In this document: in pieces, positions 28,011-38,006 of the stretch | Numbering within the stretch: position 1 is the stretch's first letter | Layout of the letters: each line of letters begins with the position of its first letter | Assembly (NCBI GenBank): GCA_946800325.1 | Contig: OX326956.1 | Location: 39,491,052 to 39,555,051 of the forward strand | DNA from: Luzula sylvatica | Taxonomy: Eukaryota; Streptophyta; Magnoliopsida; Poales; Juncaceae | DNA: 64,000 nucleotides | Direction: 5' to 3' | Notes under the pieces: model-generated | What the model was told of the DNA's origin: nothing | The model's database searches: none | The model's input: only the letters and a program-made list of their open reading frames with translations | Translations under genes and position numbers: made by a program

Positions 28011-28697
28011 AGAGCTGGCAAAATCTGACCCGACCCGAAAAAATGACCCGACCCGTCCGAACCCGAACCCGACCCGACTCGAAAATATTGAAAAGCCAAC
28101 GACCCGAACCCGAACCGAAACCGAAACCGAATGACCCGAACCCGAAATCGACCCGAAATCGACCCGAAACCGAATGACCCGAAACCCGAACGACCAGAAA
28201 CCCGAACTAACCCGAACCCGAATGATCCGAAACTCACGACCTGAATGACCCGAAATTCACGACCCGAATGACCCGAAAATTAAAATATTATTGTTAAAAT
28301 CAATATAATATTGGTAAAACATCTCGGAATCAATAAAATAAATCAGAAATTACCCGAAAACTAAATTTTGGCAAATCGAATGATTCAGAATCAAATTTTG
28401 TGAAATCTGAATTATCAGAAAATCAAAATAGTCACGACCCGAAGGACCCGAAAACCGAAACGACCCGAAACCGAACGACCCGAAAACCGAAACGACCCGA
28501 ACCCGAAAGATCTGAAAACCGAAACGACCAGAACCCGAACGACCCGAAAACCGAAACGACCCGAACCCGAACGACCCGAAATCCGAACGACCCGCGACCC
28601 GAACGACGCGCGACCCGAATGACCCGCAACCCGAAACGACCCGACCCCGAAATGACCTGACCCGAATCCGACCCGACCCGCCCGATTGTCACCTCTA
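28011..28697. mobile_element. CCCGAA-rich minisatellite element with inverted ends, copy 2
   Basis: The ends are AGAGCTGGCAAAATC at the left and GATTGTCACCTCT at the right, which are imperfect inverted repeats. Inside are two blocks of GACCCGAACCCGAA / CGACCCGAAACCGAA words (28028-28280 and 28435-28680) around an AT-rich spacer with TTAAAATATTATTG. Copy 1 (22383-23085) has the same design. Translations such as RNDPKTETTR are repeat artefacts. Similar CCCGAA blocks with GTGGCA ends are, to my knowledge, widespread in eudicots. Confidence 0.75.
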
Positions 28698-29129
28698 ATT
28701 ATAGTGACAAATGGCTCAAGATGACATGTTGCTCATGTCATTGTTCATTTTTTTTTGGTGAGGATGTTCAGGTAGTACGATTTGGATCCACACAGGACGG
28801 AACCAGATATAAAATATAAAATAGTGTTATGCAGAGAAAAGGGTCTGGTATTAGGCCACGTGTCGAGCAAACGACCGTGTTAATGAGGCATTATTTGCCT
28901 GCCTAAAAATGATTTGTAAGTTGAAGATTAATTATTATTATTATTTGCATGTCTAATTAAATAGTTAGGTTATGACCTGAACACATTAGCATTTCCTAAT
29001 TTGCACCAATAACTCATGGGAGACAACAAGTGTGGACAGAACTATTTTGAGGAACTTCGTATTATGATATATTTTTTTTACATGTAGCATTATGAAAAAC
29101 CCAAGAATAGTTAGCCTAACTTGCAATTT

Positions 29130-29865
29130 GCAAATCTAATTTTTTTTGCCGGACTATCTGGCGAACAAAATTATACTTTCTTCAAAAAATTTGACAAAAG
29201 AGTTTTCATATCAATATAAAAAAAAATTAATTAAGTCACTTTCGCCAAACCTTCTGTCGAGATAGAAAAAATAACATTTTTTAATTTTTTTGTAACTATT
29301 TTAATTTTAAAGTAGCAAAACAAATTGCACTTTCACAACCCCTTTGTTGAAAGTGTATGTACCAGCACATGTTTAGAGACTTTTCTGTAAAAATTTATAG
29401 AGACATATTCGTAAATATATCATTACTTTTTACTGGTATGTCCAAATTGAATTATATATGTTTTGTTAGATTTGAGATTATGTGTGGAATGACTTTGTGA
29501 AATTTCATAGTTTTCTCACGAAGTTCGAAATTATTCAATATTTTCTATTAATTATGAATTTGTGTGAAAAATCAGATTTACAAATTTTTTTAGTGATGTT
29601 AAATCTAAAAAGTTAGTTCATCATTCTTTACATTTATGTGCACCTTTACTTGTTTGGAGATTTATCTATTTAATTAAAAAATAAATATTTACAAGATATT
29701 TGAATATTATGTTAAATTGTTATGAAAATTCCTCTTTTTTATGTCATGTTCTAAAATAAATTTGACTGTTTTCTATTTCTTTTAAAATCACCAAAAAAAT
29801 ATCTTGTTTAATATTGATTATGTCTAGTTTGTTCAGGATCTTATTTCACTAAATTTCCTTTATTT
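29130..29865 (-). repeat. dispersed repeat X, copy 2
   Basis: Reverse-complement counterpart of 24170-24930. It ends with TCTAGTTTGTTCAGGATCTT at about 29822-29843. It contains GCC...GGC hairpin words like those of copy 1 (TTTGCCGGACTATCTGGCGA). It ends about 40 bases short of the Helitron-like terminus at 29902. Confidence 0.65.
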
Positions 29866-29901
29866 TTCTATTTACGGTTTATTCGCCAAAATTCACGTTA
29901 A

Positions 29902-29935
29902 ACTAGCAATAGCCCGCGCAACAATTGTGCGGGAC
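29902..29935 (-). mobile_element. Helitron-like 3' terminus (minus strand)
   Basis: On the minus strand: GTCCCGCACAATTGTTGCGC-GGG hairpin, then CTATTG, then CTAG|T. A strong GC hairpin in AT-rich DNA followed by CTAGT is the Helitron end signature. The element would extend towards higher coordinates; no 5' end recognised. Confidence 0.55.
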
Positions 29936-30349
29936 TTCATACCATTTTTTACATGTTTTTGTATAATTTGTTTAAATAAAATTTGCGCGGGTACGTTTAA
30001 ACTCAATTATATAATCATGATATGTATGTAATTATATTGATGTCAACAAATGCATTATAATTAATAAATAATCATGAAATTTTTCTATCATGAATATATG
30101 TATTATAATTAATAAAGACCCATGAAATTGGTTCATCATTATAAATCCACACAAAATAAATAAAAATATAACATGTTATAATTCAAAAAAAAATTATTGT
30201 TTCAAAACAAATAAAAGAAAATCGTGGATAATACATATAAAAGTCAAATATATATATATTTAAAATGTCATCCATTAACATAAATAATATCATTTTTTGT
30301 AAATAAAGAACACAATTGTAAATTATACCATAAAAATTAACAATTGAGC

Positions 30350-30369
30350 CTATGAAACGTTTCATAGGG
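30350..30369. repeat. 20-bp perfect palindrome
   Basis: CCTATGAAACGTTTCATAGG is its own reverse complement. Function unknown. Confidence 0.8.
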
Positions 30370-30449
30370 GGGTTATACATGGAATCCCAATAACACAAAA
30401 ATAACATTCTTGATGAGACGACAAGAGATGATTAAGTAGGATGATTAGT

Positions 30450-30720
30450 AGGTATTGATTTACTGAATTATTGATTTAATTTACCGTTTAATTGAATTGA
30501 CACGTCAATTAACATTTACTTATATTAACATATTATAATTATTGATTGACTCAATTATCGATTCAATTGACTGTTTAATTGAATTGACACGTCATTTAAC
30601 ATTTATTAATATTAACATATTATAATTATTAATTGACTCGATTAACGATTTAATTGACCGCTTAATTGAATTGACACGTCAATTAATATTTACTAATATT
30701 AATATTTTTATGAGGTTATC
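30450..30720. repeat. tandem repeat, 87-bp period, three copies
   Basis: The word GACACGTCA(A/T)TTAA recurs with its C at 30501, 30588 and 30675, exactly 87 bp apart, each time followed by ATTTA.TAATATTAACATAT and ATTGACTC(A/G)ATTA.CGATT. Copies differ at a few positions. Confidence 0.85.
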
Positions 30721-32070
30721 ATGTGGTGACATGTGCAAAATTATATTTATTGTACTGTAATTTGTAAATGTATATTTGTAGTTGATACATTAAATTTGTA
30801 TACAAGAAACATTATTAAAATTATGGTACTTTTGGATTTTGCTTATGGAGGTACAGTGATAAGAACGGGTCTACCATGTGGTCATGTTCATTGTGAATAT
30901 TTGTGAATATGACCGCATGTGTTAACCCGGTTCTTTCCTTACTTTCCCAAAAAAATAAATATAAAGTTATATGAAATCATGTTTACTTTACAACTATTTG
31001 TGTCATGTCAATGAAGAAGAGTTTACTCGTAAACTTTAGACCCCCCAAGAAAAGAAAAATTGAAGTTCTTGGTTAGTGTTTGAATTTTTCTAAAATAATC
31101 TGTTAGTGTTTTTCAATATTTAAAATAAATTCAGTTTTCAGTTTTTTTGTTTCTATAAGCTAGATTATTATTTTACAAATAATGTCCACTATCTGATAAT
31201 TGTTGGTCGATGTTATATCTTGTATATGTTCCTTACATATTAATATTTATATTATGTTCTTTTTTTCTAATTATACATACTTGAATAGAAATATATTATT
31301 ACCTATACATAATAATTATATTTTTTGTACTTTCTTTTGTTTTCTTATTAGGGTTTAGATTTCTTTCTAAACTAAAGTTCTCGCAATGACAACTAAAATA
31401 TATAGATTCAAGGTTAATTTATGCCTTAACATTGATAATTTAATATACTAGAAACTAAAGCAAATACCAATGGATACATAATACAGTCATTAGAATGTTA
31501 AACATAAAAAATTATATATTGTAAGAAATTGTGAAATTCAAGTCAAATTGACATTAGTGGATGGGAAATCACTGAAACTTCTTCATTTATTCTAAAAAGA
31601 ATAATAATAATAGAAACTAAAGCAAATCTATAAAAAGTACGAGATTAAAAATACAAGTTACATTATACTTTACATAAATTATATCTATTTTTTTAATATC
31701 TATTTGTTTTTATCTGTATTTGTTTTATATCTATATTTTAGTACGTACGAACGAACAACGCCAAATTTATTAAGAAACTAGAGGAAGAAGCGTTTTGTTA
31801 GAATTTTTGAGCGATAATATATATGATTATTTTATTATATTTTGTGATAAAATTAAAAATTTATATATTACGGCTTTCCAAAAAAAAAATCAAAATTCTC
31901 ACGACAACCTCCTAAATTAACGATTCCATTGATACGTACCAAAATTTGGGAAGATTTAAAGTTCCATTCCACTCTGATATTCCACCTCCTAAACATGTCC
32001 TTTATATTGAATGTTGGATTGTTTACCAAAAAATAATTACCTAGAGTTAGTCAGTCTTAAATTGTTTTCT
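30721..32070. other. gene-free stretch with a degenerate SINE
   Basis: At about 31495-31612 the plus strand is a decayed relative of the SINE at 9.7 kb (TTGACATTAGTGGATGGGAA, then CTTCTTCATTTATTCTAAAA). Otherwise AT-rich without recognisable features. Confidence 0.5.
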
Positions 32071-32071
32071 C

Positions 32072-32130
32072 ATAATTGGGCCTACGCCAACCAGTCCAAA
32101 ATTATATTTGTTCTTTTGAGCCCAAATTAG
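32072..32130 (+). promoter_or_regulatory. promoter with two Site II (TGGGCY) motifs
   Basis: TGGGCC lies at 32077-32082 and a reverse-strand TGGGCT (GAGCCCAA) at about 32119. Site II motifs of this type, near the start of transcription, are known from plant nuclear genes for mitochondrial and ribosomal proteins. They lie 140-195 bases upstream of the start codon of the following gene. Confidence 0.45.
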
Positions 32131-32271
32131 CTCAACTAATTTTGGAATGTTTCTCCGCTTCGGAAACTCTATCCCAAACACGTCACAAATTTAGGGAAAA
32201 TTATCACGAATTGAGCTTCCAAAGTACGGGAAAAATCGGAAAAGAAGTTGGGGAGTTAGATTCTCGAGAGA

Positions 32272-32879
32272 ATGCCTAGAATTCCGTTGATCAAGTTTCC
32301 CGTGAGGCGTCCGCCGAAACCCGCAGGTCTGGATCCAATCTGTTCTTCTGTTTTCTTATTCTTATTCTTCACATTGCAATTAGGGTTTGATTTATTGATT
32401 TTTCGTCTATATTAAATTTGATTTCTTTTTGTATTCAGCAACGCCTTCTTCCTCTTCTGGTAAAGATGCCTTCTCAATCTCACAATTAGGTTTGTGTGAT
32501 TCAAAGATTTGTATTCTATCTAAATACTTATTTCTAAATTCCTTTTTAAAATCCATTTATTCAGCTAACCCTCAGCCAAAGGTACCATCTGGTACGACTG
32601 ATACGACCGGCCCAGTACGTAGTTACCGATTTAGGTCAGACGTACCGTCTCCGCCGTCTACTAGCGCTTTAGGAGGAAAAGCTTCTCTTCTCCCAAAACG
32701 TACCCCTCTTACCGAAGAAGAAATTGAGGCCATTATGGTAATTTTATCAATTTGTTCTCTATTTTTTTATTTCATATTAATAATTTAATACCCCCTAAAT
32801 ACCATGTTTATCCTTCATTTTTGTTCTTCTTATATCTTATTTTGTTTTTTTATCTTGGCAGATGGGCGGACAATTCTGA
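32272..32879 (+). CDS. small conserved-looking plant protein, four exons, function unknown
   Basis: Exons 32272-32326, 32439-32459, 32565-32737 and 32862-32879 join to 88 residues. The protein starts MPRIPLIKFPVRRPPKPA, basic and without acidic residues, which could be a mitochondrial targeting segment (inference). A Ser/Pro/Thr-rich middle follows, with RSYRFRSDVPSPPSTSALGG. The C-terminus is LLPKRTPLTEEEIEAIMMGG then QF and stop. The short last exon and the final EEIEAI.(M/L)GG block look like a conserved end, and I believe similar small proteins occur across plants, but I cannot name the family. The second intron (32460-32564, 105 bp) has no stop and is a multiple of three, so its retention would add 35 residues in frame. 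The Site II promoter motifs agree with a housekeeping organellar role, not proof of one. Confidence 0.65.
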
Positions 32880-33757
32880 GCTTTTCAATTGAAGTGAAAT
32901 ATTCCTTTTTTTTATGTATCAATGAATAAAGTTCATCTTAACTATGATTATGTACTGAAAAAGATGCTCGAGAATTTTGATACACGAGCTAAAGATATGA
33001 ATGATTCGTTTTTTAACTTGGTGAAAATATCTCATCTTTTTGTTTTGCTCGCCAATTATAATTCTTGGTATGAATTATTTTACTTATTTTCATCAGAAAA
33101 ATCTTTCATTCATGATGCATGATGTGTTTTGAAGTTAAGCGGTCTAAAAAATATGCTTATTCATAGTCAATTTTATCAATAGTGCATTTCATATTTTCCT
33201 GGCCCGGCATTGTTCACAGAAGATTGTTGCATAAGCGAATTGGTCTTTACATTGGCAGCAAAATTGTATTTTTTGGGTCTTGTTACTTTTGTGGATTTCA
33301 GATAGAGAGCACGAGTTGAGTATATTCTTTTCTCATCTCTGCTCTCCAATTTCAGATAGAGATTGTTTATACTAATTTTGGTCTTTGGAATTTTGAATTA
33401 TGATTATCAAGATTTTGATCTCTATTTTTAGATTTTGGACTCAAATTTTGTTAGTTTGATATTACGTTATTTGAAAAAAATAAAAATAAATAAACAAGTA
33501 TAATACAATTATTGCTCGATTCTTTTCCGTCTTGATATTTAATAGATACATTTCAGACCTTCGCAATAGGCGAGAAAGTGTTTCCTAGTGAACATCGGTA
33601 CTTTGTTTGAGTATCCAACCTCTTTTAGTAGTGAAGTTTTTTTATTTTATCGCTAATCAACAATGACTTGCATTAAAAGAGTTCATATTCGTCTTGCGAT
33701 TGAAAATACAGTCGTTTGTTTTCCTCCATAGCCTCCATTAGGTTGTTATGCAGTGGG

Positions 33758-33794
<37 letters not shown>

Positions 33795-34390
33795 ACCGGC
33801 CTTATCCTGTCGAACAGCGTGATTGAAATTGGAGGTTGCCAAACATTTTCAAGGGATGTTAAGTTGTATCCGTAAAAGAATCAAGAATAAGAATCCTCAA
33901 ATTCATGTGTCGAGGACGACAATGTTTTTCGAGACGTCGCATAAGAATGAGTTTTGAACAATGTATATATTTTATTCATAAGTAAGAAGCTATTTTAATG
34001 TATGCAGGAAGATATTCTATTAGTATTAAAAGGGAAATTTACAAATAACCCCCTAACTTTTCATGAATTTACAAAAAACCCCCTACCCTACATACAAGGT
34101 TTTCTTTTCAATTATTTTACTGTATACAAGAGACTATATTAGGGACCGTTTGGATGACTGTATTAAAAATTACATGAAAAAAATCAATTTTCTGCAAGTC
34201 AAACTTTCATAATTGAATTTCAAGTCTGAATGTTTTTGGATGCACAAAACTAAAACTAATGCATTTATAGTTTTATGTTTGTGTTGACGTAAATGAATTA
34301 TGGAATTTCAAGATTTATATGTACCAAGATTTTCAAATAAATTTCATCATTGACTTATTTTGACATTAGTCTCTTGATATTTTTCGTAGT
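32880..34390. other. 3' UTR and gene-free stretch with a poly-C run
   Basis: The first 200-300 bases are 3' UTR of the preceding gene. The region 33160-33990 is mixed, unique-looking, non-coding DNA. At 34139-34330 the plus strand (TTA|GGGACCGTTTGGATGACT then GTATTAAAAATTACATGAA) begins a MITE-like block of the family seen at 13.9 kb and 44.6 kb. Its right end was not found. Confidence 0.5.
33761..33794. repeat. homopolymer run of 34 C
   Basis: Thirty-four consecutive C residues between GGGTAA and ACCGG. Such runs are rare in plant intergenic DNA, and the length may be inexact in the assembly. Confidence 0.95.
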
Positions 34391-34392
34391 AT

Positions 34393-35105
34393 GGAAAAAA
34401 TAAGGAAAAAATATTATTTTAGTCCCCCATCTATTGTTATTGTTCACTTTAACCCTTAATTTATTTTTTGAGTCATTTTGCACCTTCATTTTTTTAAATG
34501 CTTATTTTGGTCCCTCCATTAATTAACGTCTGACATGACAGATATATTTTAATGAGCTAGTAAATAATGTGGCAATAATTGATGACATGACAACAAAATT
34601 TGAAAAAAATATAAAATATAATTTTTTTTTATGTTTTGAATCCCGAGATAATTAATTTTTTCCAAAATCAATTAGCGTGTAAATCATAGAAAACTTTCAA
34701 TTTTCTCTCTTAGTCTAAAGTCGTCATCTTTCTTCAATGAGCCTTCATAAAAAAAAATTCGATTTTTCCAAAATCAATTAGCGTCAAAAATCTCTTATTT
34801 TTCTAGGTTTTAAGCACTAATTGGTTTTGGAAAAAACTGATTTTCTCAGAATTCAATATATAGAAAAGAAAAGAAAGAAAAGATTTTATATTTTTTTCAA
34901 ATTTTATTGCCATGTCATCAATTTTTGCCATATCATTTATCAGTTCATTAAAATTTAACTGCCACATCATCCATTAACTAATGGAGAGAGTAAAATGAAT
35001 ATTTAAAAAAAATATGAAGGTGCAAAGTGACTAAAAAATAAATTAGGGAATAAAGTGAACAATAACAATATATGATGGACTAAAATCAGACTTTTTCCGA
35101 AAAAT
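34393..35105. mobile_element. foldback element with about 200-bp inverted arms
   Basis: The left arm (GGAAAAAATATTATTTTAGT, then ATTGTTATTGTTCACTTTAA, then TTTTGCACCTTCATTTTTTT) is mirrored by the right arm (AAAAAAATATGAAGGTGCAA, then AAAGTGAACAATAACAATAT, then GACTAAAATCAGACTTTTTC). The core repeats TTCCAAAATCAATTAGCGT in direct and inverted order. Non-coding. Confidence 0.8.
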
Positions 35106-35304
35106 AATAATATTAAGATATGTATATTAGTATTAGATTTAGTTGATATTTAATGATAATGTTAACAAAGGTTCACTGTAACCCAGATAAGCTTGACCGG
35201 ATATACAAAAGTGTCACGTATTAATCTAGGAAATAAAGAGATCTAATGGCATGTTCAATCATACAAGAAAACATAAAGAATCAAACTTTAATAATTTTAA
35301 AAAG

Positions 35305-35578
35305 AATTTTTTTTGCACTCCAATAGAATATTTTTTTTGAGTGCATTCCGAAATCGGTAAAGCTCAAGCCACTCCCTCCCTCCCTCCCATATCCCCTCCC
35401 TAGGGTGGCTGACATGTGGGTCCCACATATATTTATTTTTGTGAAAGTGAGTGTGGGGTCCACATGTCAGTGACTTAGGGAGGGGATTTGGGAGTGAGGG
35501 AGGGAGTGACTGTAGCATCGCCCTTCCGAAATGTATTGGATGCCATTTGGAGTGCACTCCATTCGAGTGCAAAATCTT
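35305..35578. mobile_element. TIR element with CTCCCTCCC arms
   Basis: Outer ends TTGCACTCCAATAGAAT and CCATTCGAGTGCAA are inverted. Inner arms ACTCCCTCCCTCCCTCCCAT and GGGAGTGAGGGAGGGAGTGA, plus GACATGTGGGTCCCACA and TGTGGGGTCCACATGTC, make a long hairpin of about 75 bp arms (35368-35510). GC content is far above the surroundings. Non-coding. Confidence 0.75.
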
Positions 35579-36838
35579 CTATTTTAGTTATTATATCAAT
35601 TCAAGAACATAATAAAAAGAAGGAAAGAAATAGATGAACATTTTAGTTTCAAGTTTGTATAAAAAACTATGTGTTTAAAGTTTAAACATATTGTATATTT
35701 TTTATTGTACCGTTTATACTTTTTAGACATTACGATTTATTATTTGTTGTATCTTTTATATATCTTTTATTTTGATGAAACAACTATAATAACATAAATT
35801 TATATTTAACCTAATTACTATGCGTTCAGACATACTGTATCTTTTCTGTATTTTTTCGTGTCGTTCATTTTTTATTCATATAATAACCTTTAGTTCTATC
35901 ATTTTTGTATTTTTCTTTTAATAAAGTTGTATCGCGGATGTAGTAAAAAAGTATAAAATATAATGTGTTTAATATGGATCACATTGTAAATAGTTATAAA
36001 TATGAGCATCAAAGATATGAAATAATTATAAAAATAATAATTTGGACGCTGTCCGAATTTTGAGTGTTGACCGCAAAAAATCGATCGTTCGGTCTATTTT
36101 TCTATTTTTTTTTTAAACTTCGCTCCGACCAGTTTTTGGACCTTTGCTAAATTTTGAAATGGACACACATGATATTTCCTTATATAATATGACATGTTGG
36201 AATGTAATTGAAGTGCAATTAGGTAAAGTACCATAGTTAGTCTCAACTTTAAACTGAAGACCCCAACAAACAAATCAAACCTCTTGACGCAAGAAACAAG
36301 ACACCAGAGAAAAAGGGCAAAAAAAATAAGCGCGCATTACCTAAATATTACAAACGATCAAATATAATAACAAAGAAAACAAATGAGATGAAACTTATAT
36401 ATACTAATCTAACTGATTAAGGAAATTAAAAAAAATTGAGTATATAGACGAGCAATGGAGGAGAAAAAATATTTTTTTTGTTCCCGCCGAAAATTCGAGA
36501 TACCGGAACTATATTTTTTGTAAAATTGAGGAGAAATAAAGATACCGTAGTTTTTCGTTTAGGATATGGATATCTCAAACTGCAAGAATTTCTTCAAATT
36601 ACATCAATCCACACAAAAAAATATAGCAACGTATATTTACACTTTCGAACAATTTCTTTTATTCAAACAATTACTGAAATTATCGGATGAAATTTTAAAG
36701 ATCCATCCATTTTAACGGGTCGGATTTGGATAACAGTAAAACCCGTTCTACTATGAACAAGAAACTCAACAGTTCTGTACCCGTGATAAATATATCTTAC
36801 GAAAGAGAGAGAAAAGACATCTAAATCGTTATGAACAG
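35579..36838. other. gene-free stretch and promoter of the DUF212 gene
   Basis: No gene or clear repeat. The 100 bases before 36839 should hold the promoter and leader of the next gene; a TATA-like AAATATATC lies at about 36787. Confidence 0.4.
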
Positions 36839-38006
36839 ATGAATTTGCCAAGTGTGGTTGCTATGCATTGCTCCTCCAGCTCGTCATCTCCAGTTCCTCT
36901 TTCTCTCTTCTCTTCAAAGAAACCGAGGCTTAGACACAGCTTTTCTTTGCTGAGGAAACAAAGGATTAGAGTTGCTTGTTCGAGGCTAAGTGTAGAAGAA
37001 ATCTCCCAGGTTTTTCATAACAAGGTACAATACTACAATTTCATCTTCCCATTTAAAATTACTTATCTTTCTCTTCTCTGCTTTGTTAAAGTTCGATTCT
37101 TTCTTCGAACATGTTCTAAGGTTTTAGTGGCGGCTACTTTTGCTACGGCAATTGGGCAAATTTCGAAGCCTTTTACATCGGCAATTAATGGAAAAGGGTT
37201 TGATTTGAGAAATGCAATTCGATCTGGTGGAATGCCTTCCACCCATTCTGCGGTAAGAATAATTCATCTTTTGATTTTGTTCTTTGCTTCTTGTAATGAA
37301 ATTTGTGCATTACTTGGTACCAAACTGGTACTTGTCTTTAATGGTAATAGATTTTTAAGGTTGTTATTGTGGTATTGAATTGATTCTTGTGAAGATAATC
37401 AAATTGTTTGGTAATTTGCAGAGTGTTGTGGCTGTTTCTACTTCGCTTGGTCTAGAAAGGTTAGTTTCGAAATAATTCTAATATATTTTGAAATTATTTG
37501 TAAAATTATATAAAAATGTTAAGTAAACTTAGAGTGCAGGGGATTCTCTGATGCCATTTTCGGCATGACCGTCGTCTTTGCTGCCATCGTAATGTATGAT
37601 GCTCAGGTATATTTGGCCTAACATTTTGTTTTGTAATTTCGAAGCTTTTTCATTTTGTTTTGTAATTTTCAACAAGGTAGGGTTGTTTTTGCAATTTAGA
37701 CGTAATATTTAATGCTGGAGCTCTTCTACATTTTTTTTTCAGGGAGTAAGGAAAGAAGTGGGAAACCACGCGAAGGTTCTGAACAAGTTAACGACCCAAG
37801 AAGAAAATTCGCCGAATTCAGAAACAAGAATGCCCTCGATTAATTCTGACAAAATTTCAAATTTATATCCCTCGAATGACGAGACGAAGTATAGTAATAT
37901 TGTGGTTAATACTTTGAATGAGTCTGTTGGGCACACTAGGGTTCAAGTTTTTGTCGGTGCCTTGTTAGGATTTCTTATAAGCTTAATTGTTGATGTTGCT
38001 TTTTAA
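36839..38006 (+). CDS. plastid DUF212 protein (acid phosphatase/vanadium-dependent haloperoxidase-related)
   Basis: Exons 36839-37024, 37121-37252, 37422-37459, 37540-37606 and 37743-38006, all GT-AG, give 228 residues. Residues 1 to about 50 are Ser/Arg-rich (SSSSSSPVPLSLFSSKKPRL) without acidic residues, as in a chloroplast transit peptide. An alternative start is Met9. The DUF212 core follows: LVAATFATAIGQISKPF (membrane segment), RSGGMPSTHSASVVAVSTSL, GFSDAIFGMTVVFAAIVMYD and AQGVRKEVGNHAKVLN. GHTRVQVFVGALLGFLISLI is the C-terminal membrane segment. The GGMPS(S/T)HSA motif resembles the phosphatase signature, but the family's activity is not established to my knowledge. A hydrophilic insert of about 50 residues, rich in Asn and Ser, separates the core from the last helix. 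Intact. Confidence 0.85.
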
